A stretch of 5,421 nt of DNA, taken from the NCBI GenBank assembly GCA_035636195.1, contig DASPZP010000315.1:1-5421 (forward strand). The letters are read 5' to 3'. A model generated the notes under the pieces. That model had not been told where the DNA came from, made no database searches, and saw nothing but the letters and a program-made list of their open reading frames with translations. The DNA comes from Anaeromyxobacter_A sp035636195 (GTDB taxonomy: Bacteria > Myxococcota > Myxococcia > Myxococcales > Anaeromyxobacteraceae). A program made the translations under genes and the position numbers. Of this stretch, positions 1 to 5,421 are shown one piece after another. How positions within the stretch are numbered: the first letter of the stretch is position 1; each line of letters begins with the position of its first letter.

Positions 1-719
1 GCCAGCCGCGGCGGCAGACCGGAGGCGCGGAGGCGGGCGGCGGCGCCCGTCACGTCGTACGGCACGCGAAAGAAGGTGAGCGCCGCGTCGGCGAGATCGG
101 CCAGGGCGTAGCACGCGGCGGGGTTGCCATCGCGCGGCTGGCCCGCCGAGCCGACCACCGCCAGCCACTTCCGGCGCGGCGCGACGGGGATCCTGACGCC
201 CGGGACGGGGTTGAAGTGAACCGCCCGGCCGCCGGCCGACGCGTAGTAGAGCGCCGGGACGTGGACGTGTCCTCCGAAGGTCCAGCTGGCGCCCGCCGCG
301 GCGATGCTCTGGCCGGCCCGCAGCGCGTCGGTCACGTAGGTCCAGCTCTCCGGGTCGTCGGCGGTGGCGTGGACGAAGAGCGCGCCGTCGCGCCGGACGG
401 TGAGCGGCAGCTGAGCGAGGAAGCGACGGCCCGCCTCGCCCAGATGATCGCGGGTCCAGTCGACGGCGGCAGCGGCGGCCTTGTCCATGGTGTCCGTCCG
501 GCCCTCCGCCACGGCGGCGTCGTGGTTGCCGCGGACCACCACCGCGCCGCGGGCGGCGTGCTCGGCGACGATCTCGACCACCTCCGCCGGCTCCGGCCCG
601 TAGCCGACCAGATCGCCCAGGAAGGCGTATTCCTCGGCGCCCTGGGACTCCGCGTGCGCCAGGCAGGCGCGCACGGCGCCCAGGTTGGCGTGGAGATCGG
701 CGAGGAGCGCGATCTTCAT
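1..719 (-). CDS. Calcineurin-like metallophosphoesterase (3' end beyond window)
   Basis: Reading leftwards from the ATG at 719-717 gives 239 full codons with no stop before the window edge, so the C-terminus is missing. The metal-binding motifs of the metallophosphoesterase superfamily appear in order: D8-L-H10, G35-D36 within GDLVGYGP (35-42), G64-N-H-D67, H117 in FVHAT, and G150-H-V-H153. These residues would coordinate a dinuclear metal centre that hydrolyses phosphoester or pyrophosphate bonds. The GDLVGYGP plus RGNHD pattern is typical of the ApaH/PP2A-like branch (COG0639-type) and YfcE-like cytosolic phosphodiesterases; the real substrate cannot be read from the sequence. There is no signal peptide, so it is probably cytoplasmic. 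A GAGG element about 7 bases before the ATG supports the start. Family members are usually about 240-250 residues, so little is probably lost. It is divergent from the acetate-uptake genes and functionally unlinked as far as I can tell. Confidence 0.92.
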   Translation of the reverse strand, partial: MKIALLADLHANLGAVRACLAHAESQGAEEYAFLGDLVGYGPEPAEVVEIVAEHAARGAVVVRGNHDAAVAEGRTDTMDKAAAAAVDWTRDHLGEAGRRFLAQLPLTVRRDGALFVHATADDPESWTYVTDALRAGQSIAAAGASWTFGGHVHVPALYYASAGGRAVHFNPVPGVRIPVAPRRKWLAVVGSAGQPRDGNPAACYALADLADAALTFFRVPYDVTGAAARLRASGLPPRL

Positions 720-745
720 GACGCCTCGAGCGCCGGCCAGGCGGC

Positions 746-791
746 GCACGGCGACCGTTCTGCGACGAGGGCCGCCCCGCCGTGCCTTTTT
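746..791 (+). terminator. Terminator-like hairpin followed by T-run
   Basis: GCACGGCG (746-753) and CGCCGTGC (778-785) form a perfect 8-bp GC-rich stem around a 24-base loop. The stem is followed by C and five T (787-791), the form of an intrinsic terminator reading rightwards. No plus-strand gene lies upstream; the only gene there is the phosphoesterase on the other strand. It could stop antisense transcription coming out of that gene. On the minus strand it would be a hairpin in the phosphoesterase leader. The large loop and GC-rich background make chance occurrence quite possible. Confidence 0.3.
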
Positions 792-877
792 CGGGTCGCG
801 AGGGACGAATTCATCGTCTCGACCCATCGCGTCGTGACGAATTGCCGCAGGCGTGGCATGAGTGTTCCACCTACAGC

Positions 878-895
878 GAACATGTAGAACATGTA
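878..895. repeat. Perfect 9-bp tandem repeat next to the FNR-type site
   Basis: GAACATGTA occurs twice without spacing (878-886 and 887-895), directly abutting the FNR-type palindrome. Each unit contains the self-complementary ACATGT (880-885 and 889-894). An inverted half-site TGTTC lies at 863-867, ten bases before the first GAACA, so three TGTTC/GAACA half-sites cluster within 30 bases. This arrangement suggests a binding site for a second regulator, but I do not recognise the family. Confidence 0.5.
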
Positions 896-912
896 ATTGA
901 TCTGCGTCAATT
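895..912. promoter_or_regulatory. FNR/ANR/DNR-type operator (CRP/FNR family)
   Basis: AATTGATCTGCGTCAATT has perfect 6-bp arms (AATTGA/TCAATT). Its core, TTGAT-N4-GTCAA (897-910), differs from the FNR consensus TTGAT-N4-ATCAA at one position; read on the other strand it is TTGAC-N4-ATCAA, a form typical of ANR and DNR sites. It lies 127 bases before the DUF485 start codon and about 178 bases before the phosphoesterase start, so it could serve either or both directions. In Escherichia coli the acs-yjcH-actP operon is controlled by CRP and FNR. A CRP/FNR-family site upstream of this actP unit is therefore plausible, but the regulator and the sign of control are inferred. Confidence 0.6.
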
Positions 913-1023
913 CAAGAGCTTAGCGCATCTGCCGGCGGTGCGCACCCCCAGCACCAGCAGCCCCTGCAGTCGAGACGTCACACGAGTTTACCTCGCGGCC
1001 CGCTCTCGGGACCGCCCAGCACT

Positions 1024-1030
1024 GGAGGAG
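1024..1030 (+). promoter_or_regulatory. Strong ribosome binding site of the DUF485 gene
   Basis: GGAGGAG lies seven bases before the ATG at 1038, a near-ideal Shine-Dalgarno sequence and spacing. It fixes the start of the DUF485 gene. Confidence 0.85.
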
Positions 1031-1037
1031 TAGCGGC

Positions 1038-1382
1038 ATGGCAGATACGGCACGCAACGTGACGAGGCAAGAACCGAAGCTGCACAAGTCGGTCACGGAG
1101 ATCATCGAGTCGCCGGATTTCAAGCGGCTCGTCTCGCTCCGCTGGACGGTGAGCATGGTGCTGCTGGCCCTGCTCTTCGTCACGTACTACGGGTACATCC
1201 TTCTCATTCCCTACGCGCCCGACTTCATGAAGTCGAAGATCGGCGAGGTGACCACGATGGCCATCCCGCTCGGCATCGGCGTGATCGTGATCGCCTTCGT
1301 CCTGACCGCCGTCTACGTCGTCTGGGCGAACTCGAGCTACGACCCCGAGGTCGAGCGGCTCAAGGGACAGCTGCGCAAGTAG
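1038..1382 (+). CDS. yjcH: DUF485 family inner-membrane protein (YjcH-like)
   Basis: This is a 114-residue protein with a soluble N-terminus, two hydrophobic helices (about 36-58 and 75-97) and a short charged C-terminal tail. The SPDFKRLV stretch (25-32) before helix 1, the YAPDFM stretch (59-64) after it, and the W/AN...DPEVERLK ending match the DUF485 pattern. Family members are about 100 residues, so this is full length. DUF485 proteins are typically encoded just upstream of acetate/monocarboxylate symporters of the solute:sodium symporter family, as YjcH is upstream of ActP in E. coli. They are presumed to be accessory subunits or modulators of the transporter, but no biochemical role is established to my knowledge. 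The gene is 44 bases upstream of actP with no terminator between them, so the two are probably cotranscribed. The start is supported by a strong ribosome binding site. Confidence 0.88.
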   Translation: MADTARNVTRQEPKLHKSVTEIIESPDFKRLVSLRWTVSMVLLALLFVTYYGYILLIPYAPDFMKSKIGEVTTMAIPLGIGVIVIAFVLTAVYVVWANSSYDPEVERLKGQLRK

Positions 1383-1406
1383 GCGACCTTCGCCCCAACC
1401 CCCCTT

Positions 1407-1426
1407 AGGACCGGAGACCACTCCTG
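1407..1426 (+). promoter_or_regulatory. actP ribosome binding site inside a short inverted repeat
   Basis: Two Shine-Dalgarno-like elements precede the actP ATG: AGGA (1407-1410, 16 bases away) and GGAG (1413-1416, 10 bases away, the likelier one). The following CTCCT (1421-1425) can pair with either: GGAG with CTCC across a four-base loop, or AGGA with TCCT. The site could thus be partly masked just before the start codon. The stem is only four base pairs, so any effect on translation is speculative. Confidence 0.4.
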
Positions 1427-3013
1427 ATGAACTCCTTCGCTCAGCAGCTCCTCTCGCTCGCGGCCCAAGCCGGCGAGTACAAGCTCGGAGAGCGCAACAA
1501 CACCGCGCTCTCCTTCTTCTTCGTCATCGTCCTCATCACGCTCGTCATCACTTACTGGGCCGCCAAGAAGACCAAGACCTCCAGCGAGTTCTACGCCGCC
1601 GGCCGCAGCGTGTCGGCCGCGCAGAACGGCCTCGCGCTGGCCGGCGACTACATGTCCGCGGCGAGCTTCCTCGGCATCTCCGGCATGGTGGCGATGAAGG
1701 GCTACGACGGCATGATCTACGCCACCGGCTGGCTCGTCGGCTGGCCTGCGCTCATGTTCCTCGTCGCCGAGCCGCTCCGGAACCTCGGCAAGTTCACGTT
1801 CGCCGACGTGGTGGCGTTCCGCCTGCGCCAGACGCCGGTCCGCATCGCCTCGGCGGTGGGCGGCATCCTGACCGTGCTCTTCTACACGATCGCCCAGATG
1901 GTCGGCTCCGGGAACCTCATCAAGCTCATGTTCGGCATCCCGTACCTGTGGGCCGAGATCATCGTCGGCGTGGTCATGCTCGCCTACGTGCTCTTCGGCG
2001 GCATGCTCGCCACCACCTGGGTGCAGATCATCAAGGCCTGCCTGCTCCTCGCCGGAGTGACCCTCCTCACCGTGCTCGTGCTGATCAAGGTGGGTTCGCC
2101 GGGCGACCTCTACGCCAAGGTGGTGCACGATTACGGGCAGAAGATGCTCGAGCCGGGCGCGCTGGCGAAGAACCCGCTGGAGGCGGTCTCGCTCGGCCTG
2201 GCCCTCATGCTCGGCCTGCTCGGCCTGCCGCACATCCTGATGCGCTTCTACACGGTGCCGGATGCGAAGGCGGCCCGGAAGAGCGTGCTCTACGCGACCG
2301 GCCTCATCGGCTACTTCTACATCATCATCCCGATCGTCGGCTTCGGCGCGGCGGTGCTCATCCCCGGTGGCCAGGCGGCCATCAAGGCGATCGACGCCGG
2401 CGGCAACATGGCGGCGCCGGTCCTCGCGCTCACCCTCGGAGGCACGCCCTTCCTCGGCTTCATCGCCGCGGTGGCCTTCGCCACCATCCTCGCCGTGGTG
2501 GCCGGCCTCACCCTGGCGGGCGCCTCGGCTTACTCGCACGACATCTACGTGAACGTCATCAAGAAGAACAAGGCGACGGAGGAGGAGCAGGTCAAGGCGG
2601 CCAAGACCGCCACCATCGTCTTCGGCGTCTTCGCGGTCGCGCTCGGCATCCTCTTCAAGGGCCAGAACGTGGCCTTCATGGTCGGCCTGGCCTTCTCCAT
2701 CGCCGCCAGCGCGAACTTCCCTGCGCTCTTCATGTCCATCGTGTGGAAGCGCTTCTCCACGCAGGGCGCGGTGGCCTCCATCCTGGTCGGCGCCCTCCTC
2801 TCGGTCGGCATGATCACGCTCTCCGAGACGGTGTGGGTGGGAGTCTTCGGCTTCAGCTCCGCCATCGTCCCGCTGAAGAATCCCTGCGTCATCTCGATGA
2901 CCGCCTCGTTCATCGCCGGCATCGTCGTCTCGCTCCTCTCGCCTGACGCGCAGGCGCAGGCGAAGTTCGAGGACGAGAAGCTCCGCACCTACCTCGGCGT
3001 CGGCGCCGAGTAG
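1427..3013 (+). CDS. actP: Cation/acetate symporter ActP (solute:sodium symporter family)
   Basis: This 528-residue polytopic membrane protein is close in length to E. coli ActP (549) and imports acetate and related short-chain monocarboxylates with a cation, normally Na+. Characteristic ActP blocks are present in order: ITYWAAKKT (41-49), FYAAGRS (55-61), NGLALAGDYMSAASFLGISG (67-86), GYDGMIY (92-98), LRNLGKFTFADV (117-128), YVLFGGMLATTWVQIIKA (187-204), GLPHILMRFYTVPDA (266-280), ARKSV (283-287), an AFATILAVVAGLTLAGAS block (350-367) and AFMVGLAF (416-423). About thirteen hydrophobic helices span roughly 27-504, as usual for the LeuT-fold SSS family. The N-terminal 25 residues are only weakly hydrophobic and look less like a signal peptide than in the E. 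coli protein. The gene follows a DUF485 gene, the standard pairing, and ends in a strong terminator. No acs, ackA or pta gene is visible nearby. A propionate or pyruvate preference cannot be excluded. Confidence 0.95.
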   Translation: MNSFAQQLLSLAAQAGEYKLGERNNTALSFFFVIVLITLVITYWAAKKTKTSSEFYAAGRSVSAAQNGLALAGDYMSAASFLGISGMVAMKGYDGMIYATGWLVGWPALMFLVAEPLRNLGKFTFADVVAFRLRQTPVRIASAVGGILTVLFYTIAQMVGSGNLIKLMFGIPYLWAEIIVGVVMLAYVLFGGMLATTWVQIIKACLLLAGVTLLTVLVLIKVGSPGDLYAKVVHDYGQKMLEPGALAKNPLEAVSLGLALMLGLLGLPHILMRFYTVPDAKAARKSVLYATGLIGYFYIIIPIVGFGAAVLIPGGQAAIKAIDAGGNMAAPVLALTLGGTPFLGFIAAVAFATILAVVAGLTLAGASAYSHDIYVNVIKKNKATEEEQVKAAKTATIVFGVFAVALGILFKGQNVAFMVGLAFSIAASANFPALFMSIVWKRFSTQGAVASILVGALLSVGMITLSETVWVGVFGFSSAIVPLKNPCVISMTASFIAGIVVSLLSPDAQAQAKFEDEKLRTYLGVGAE

Positions 3014-3037
3014 CCCGGCCGGAGCACCAGCTTCACG

Positions 3038-3073
3038 GAGGCGGCGCCCGCGCGGGCGCCGCCTCTTCTTTTT
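3038..3073 (+). terminator. Intrinsic terminator of the yjcH-actP unit
   Basis: Positions 3038-3065 form a perfect 28-bp palindrome: a 12-bp stem (GAGGCGGCGCCC and its complement) around a CGCG loop. It is followed by TTCTTTTT (3066-3073). It begins 24 bases after the actP stop. The flank on the other side has no T-run for the minus strand, so it is directional and ends actP transcription. Confidence 0.9.
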
Positions 3074-3390
3074 GTCTCCGACGGCCCACGGCTCGAGCGC
3101 CCGCCGCGCTCCCTGACTGGACGGCACAGTGCAGGCCGGCGGAGCGCGCGGCGGCGGCCGGTCGTCGATGAGGCGTCGCGGCGCGTCCGCGGCGTCTCCG
3201 CGTGATCGGCTGTCGCCGCTCACCTGGAAGAGCGTAATTCTGGACTTTCAGCCGGCGGGGTCGTGAGCGCTCGGACACCGACGGCTGGCCGCGGGCGATT
3301 GCAACACCGTCCCCGGCTTCGCGAACGCCGAGGAGGGCTTCGCTGACGGCGCCCGCAACACGGTCCCTCCCGCGCGGGAGAAGCCGCACT
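3074..3390. other. Convergent intergenic spacer without a supported gene
   Basis: This 317-base stretch lies between the actP terminator and the 3' end of the nitroreductase gene on the other strand. I see no RNA gene or convincing protein here. The minus-strand frame that opens at a GTG at 3389 (118 codons) is arginine/alanine-rich, matches no family I know and runs through the actP terminator. The right part carries near-direct repeats: GCAACACCGTCCC (3301-3313) with GCAACACGGTCCC (3355-3367), and GGCTTCGC (3315-3322) with GGCTTCGC (3336-3343). A 14-bp palindrome CTCCCGCGCGGGAG (3367-3380), ten bases past the nitroreductase stop, could be a weak transcript-end hairpin, but no T-run follows it on the minus strand. 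Confidence 0.5.
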
Positions 3391-4563
3391 TCACAGACGA
3401 ACGATCGAAGCCAGGGCGCGCCGCGACGAGGGATCGACCGGCTCGGCGTGGCCCACGCGCGCCAACATCTGCAAAGTGACGCGCGATGGGTCGAGGCCGA
3501 GCGCTCGATAGAGGTCGGCCTGGGCCCCCGCCATCTCAGGGAACTCCTGCAACAGCTGGCTCATCGGCTGCGACCCGAGGCCGGCGAGAGTGGCGGCGAG
3601 CTGGAGCCGGACGTAAGCCCGCCCGGCGTCCACCTGCTGCCGGCGCATGTTGCCCCGCGTGGCGAGCCACATCCAGCCGCCCGCCGTGTGCGCCTGATCG
3701 CGCGAGCTGTCCAGAGTCATCTTCACGGCCGAGCCGCCGGGATCTATCATCGATCGCTCGGAGACAAGCCCCAGCTTCCGGCCCAGCCAGGGAACGAACC
3801 CGGTCACCGAGATACCGTCCCGGTTCTGCCCGATCTCGGATGCGCCGATGCGAACGAGCTCGATGCTCTCGCGCCAGGTCCGCAGGGTGACGACCTCGAT
3901 CTGCATCCCGCGGATGGCGAGCTCGGCGATGTGCCCCCGCAACGCCGGATCTACCGTACCAGATACCTCCACGCCCTCCGGGACGGAGGTCGCGAGGAGC
4001 GCGTCAAGGGTGGAGGGCGTCACCGCGCGGGCGGGGTTATAGGCGGTGCGGTTGGTGTGTCGGCGCGGAACCACGGCAAAGAGGGGATCGCGGTTCACGC
4101 CAGGATGTGGCTCAAGCGCCACCCGCGCGACCGGACGCTCGTCCGGTACACCGCCGTACTCGCCCTGGGGGAACAGCGTGATGCGCGGCAGGAGACCCTC
4201 CTCGCGGAGCGCCATCTCGAGGATCTCGAGGAAGGCGCCCTGCCCGATCGTGGTCTGCCGTCCGGGGGGATCGGTCTGCGGCAACATTCGCGCGGTGTCG
4301 ACCGAGAGGGCAATCTCGCCGGACCGCCGCAGGTCAGCCAGCCAGGCCTGACGGTTGTGCGGGCTCGGGGCGAGCAGCGCCCACGAGAGGGCGCGCAACC
4401 GCGGATCCTCTCCGTCGCCGGCCCGCCGCCAGGGAGCCGTGGCCACGTCGGGCATCGACCAGCCTGCGCAGCCTGGGAGAGCCGCCAGCAGGAGCCCACT
4501 ACCAGTCAGGCGGAGGGCGTCACGTCGGGTGAGGGTTATGGTGTTCTCCACTGGATGGTTCAT
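3391..4563 (-). CDS. Tat-exported nitroreductase-family (Acg-like) flavoprotein, possible lipoprotein
   Basis: This 390-residue protein begins with a twin-arginine signal: T-R13-R14-D-A-L-R, then a hydrophobic run (about 18-30) ending in ALPGC. Cys32 may be a lipid-attachment site, although proline at -2 is atypical of a lipobox. The rest resembles the Acg-type branch of the nitroreductase family, which binds FMN: APSPHNRQAW (65-74) is its N-terminal flavin-site motif, RRHTNRTAY (167-175) a conserved middle block, GRAYVRLQLAATLAGLGSQP (314-333) the helix before the active-site region, and ARVGHAEPVDPSSRR (368-382) the C-terminal strand. The protein should fold with FMN before Tat export and act at the periplasmic face of the membrane. 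Substrate and electron donor are unknown. Its ATG overlaps the upstream gene's stop by four bases (ATGA), and the Shine-Dalgarno region (GAAGAAG) is weak, so translation is probably coupled. Classification as nitroreductase-like is fairly firm; a true nitro-reducing activity is not implied. Confidence 0.85.
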   Translation of the reverse strand: MNHPVENTITLTRRDALRLTGSGLLLAALPGCAGWSMPDVATAPWRRAGDGEDPRLRALSWALLAPSPHNRQAWLADLRRSGEIALSVDTARMLPQTDPPGRQTTIGQGAFLEILEMALREEGLLPRITLFPQGEYGGVPDERPVARVALEPHPGVNRDPLFAVVPRRHTNRTAYNPARAVTPSTLDALLATSVPEGVEVSGTVDPALRGHIAELAIRGMQIEVVTLRTWRESIELVRIGASEIGQNRDGISVTGFVPWLGRKLGLVSERSMIDPGGSAVKMTLDSSRDQAHTAGGWMWLATRGNMRRQQVDAGRAYVRLQLAATLAGLGSQPMSQLLQEFPEMAGAQADLYRALGLDPSRVTLQMLARVGHAEPVDPSSRRALASIVRL

Positions 4564-5421
4564 GGCGTGGTCTTCTTCAGCAGAAGGTCACCGCCGAAGC
4601 CGAACACGGCGAAGGGCTTCCCGTCGCGGTTGCGGTCCTGCATGTTCACCCCGCCCAAGGCGAAGAGCCGGGCGTTCTCCAGGCCCAGCCAGGTTGGCCC
4701 AAACGAAAAGAAGACGGCGGCGCCAACCCGCTGGCGCGTGAGCCGCGTGTCGAATGCGTGGGTCACCTCGTACGTGGGGCCCAACAGCAGAGAGGACTTG
4801 CCGGCGGCGGGCCACTCATACAGCACGGCAGCGCGGTCCAGGAGGAGGAAGCCGCTCTGCGACAGCAGCGTGTCGTTCTCCGCCTCGTAGTACCAGCCGG
4901 GCGTGCCGGACATCCGGTACCAGTCGACGTCGAACTGGTTACGGATGACGAGCTTCCCCACCCGGGCGCGCAGCACCGGGCTGACGCGCACCCGGTGGCC
5001 GAACCCCTTCTCCTCGCGGCCGGAGAGGGCATCGAGCTCGCTCTGGCCGAAGCGCGCCTCCGGCGAGGGGAACGAGACGCGCGACCCGTTGGCGCCGAAG
5101 TAGCCAAAGGCCGTGTAGTCGAGCCGGAGCTGCAGCGGTGCAATGGGGACCCATTCAGCCCCGATCGATCCCTCGCCCTGGGCCGGGCTCACCGCAGCCG
5201 AGGCGTGCAGCTCGACATAGCGCACCCGCTCGAGGGGGGAGAGCCCGTCGAGCTCGACCCAGCGGTGGGCCGCTCCCACTACCAGGACCACTCCTGCGGG
5301 CCCGGCACGCCCGATGGCGTCCGCGGTCACGACCACGGTCGAATCGGCTGCGTGGGCTCGAGGCAGCTCGAGCGCAAGCACGATCAGAAAGGTGAGCGCC
5401 TTCGCGGCGGCGCGGCCTGTG
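4560..5421 (-). CDS. Signal-peptide-bearing, probable outer-membrane beta-barrel protein (5' end beyond window)
   Basis: The frame is open to the right edge of the window, giving 286 visible residues. A GTG at 5381-5379 could be taken as the start. However, the in-frame codons upstream of it supply the basic residues (R3, K7) and the first half of a hydrophobic run (8-19 of the visible sequence) leading to AHA before ADS. This is a good signal peptide with cleavage after visible residue 24, so the GTG is an internal valine codon and the true start lies outside. The mature part is rich in alternating polar/hydrophobic segments with many aromatic residues, such as LQLRLDYTAFGYF, KLVIRNQFDVDWYRM and RVGAAVFFSFGPTWLGL, separated by polar turns. 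This suggests an antiparallel beta-barrel in the outer membrane. The C-terminus lacks the classical final phenylalanine. I do not recognise a specific family. It is translationally coupled to the nitroreductase gene and presumably the earlier gene of the operon. Confidence 0.75.
   Translation of the reverse strand, partial: TGRAAAKALTFLIVLALELPRAHAADSTVVVTADAIGRAGPAGVVLVVGAAHRWVELDGLSPLERVRYVELHASAAVSPAQGEGSIGAEWVPIAPLQLRLDYTAFGYFGANGSRVSFPSPEARFGQSELDALSGREEKGFGHRVRVSPVLRARVGKLVIRNQFDVDWYRMSGTPGWYYEAENDTLLSQSGFLLLDRAAVLYEWPAAGKSSLLLGPTYEVTHAFDTRLTRQRVGAAVFFSFGPTWLGLENARLFALGGVNMQDRNRDGKPFAVFGFGGDLLLKKTTP

Larger units (their letters stand above)
720..1037. other. Divergent intergenic control region
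   Basis: This 318-base gap separates the start of the phosphoesterase (minus) from the DUF485 gene (plus). No reading frame in it looks like a protein. It is the most AT-rich stretch of the window around 870-925, as expected for a promoter region. It holds an FNR-type palindrome, a tandem 9-bp repeat and a hairpin with a T-run (listed separately). It also has a 10-bp palindrome GGTGCGCACC at 937-946, and a direct repeat GACGAATT at 804-811 and 836-843, 32 bases apart (about three helical turns). No clear sigma-70 promoter is visible. The best plus-strand candidate is TTGATC (897-902) with a poor TTAGCG (920-925) after 17 bases. On the minus strand, TTGACG (910-905) is followed after 18 bases by TACATG. 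Confidence 0.6.

Noticed and set aside
854..868. Sigma-54-like promoter TGGCATGAGTGTTCC
   Set aside because: The -24 GG is present but the nearly invariant -12 GC is CC, and no activator-binding context is visible.
216..887. 223-codon plus-strand open frame
   Set aside because: It is antisense to the metallophosphoesterase, whose metal-binding motifs are complete and in order. The plus-strand product is low-complexity Arg/Gly/Ala/Val.
877..890. LexA-type SOS box (CGAAC...) in the tandem repeat
   Set aside because: The Gram-positive/myxobacterial-type box needs GTTC four bases after CGAAC; here the second half is GAAC in direct orientation.
1337..3223. 628-codon open frame on the minus strand opposite actP
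   Set aside because: It is dominated by Asp, Glu, His, Arg and Gly, as expected for the antisense of hydrophobic codons in GC-rich DNA. It covers the whole actP gene and its terminator and resembles no family; ActP is unambiguous.
3033..3389. 118-codon minus-strand frame starting just after the nitroreductase stop
   Set aside because: Its position hinted at a third operon gene, but the product is Arg/Ala-rich with no domain and it reads through the actP terminator palindrome.
3448..4890. 480-codon plus-strand open frame
   Set aside because: It is antisense to the nitroreductase and barrel-like genes, crosses their boundary, and shows no recognisable domain or usable ribosome binding site.
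5379..5381. GTG as start of the barrel-like protein
   Set aside because: It falls in the middle of the signal peptide's hydrophobic core. The open frame continues upstream with basic residues, so the real start is outside the window.

Overview
The window is roughly two-thirds G+C throughout and comes from a Gram-negative bacterium, because one gene encodes a signal-peptide-bearing protein that looks like an outer-membrane beta-barrel. The DUF485/acetate-symporter pair, the FNR-type operator and the long out-of-frame ORFs typical of very GC-rich genomes would fit a high-GC proteobacterium or myxobacterium such as Anaeromyxobacter. That assignment is inference; there is no rRNA or other marker gene here.

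Layout from left to right. (1) 1-719, minus strand: a calcineurin-like metallophosphoesterase whose 3' end runs off the left edge. (2) 720-1037: a divergent control region. It holds a near-consensus FNR/ANR-type operator (895-912), an abutting perfect 9-bp tandem repeat (878-895) and a terminator-like hairpin (746-791). (3) 1038-3013, plus strand: a two-gene unit of a small DUF485 (YjcH-like) membrane protein and an ActP-type sodium/acetate symporter, closed by a strong intrinsic terminator at 3038-3073. (4) 3074-3390: a convergent spacer with no gene I can support. (5) 3391-5421, minus strand: two genes overlapping by four bases (ATGA). The upstream one is the barrel-like envelope protein, cut by the right edge. 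The downstream one is a Tat-exported, possibly lipid-anchored nitroreductase-family (Acg-like) flavoprotein.

How the genes work together. The yjcH-actP pair is a recognisable acetate/short-chain monocarboxylate uptake unit. Unlike the enterobacterial acs-yjcH-actP operon, it has no acetyl-CoA synthetase gene immediately upstream. The FNR-type site suggests that uptake responds to oxygen, nitric oxide or another signal sensed by a CRP/FNR-family regulator. The nitroreductase and barrel-like genes are probably translationally coupled and both products go to the cell envelope; their joint function is unknown to me. I do not see a clearly new multi-gene system. The most interesting items are the actP control region and the envelope flavoprotein/barrel pair.
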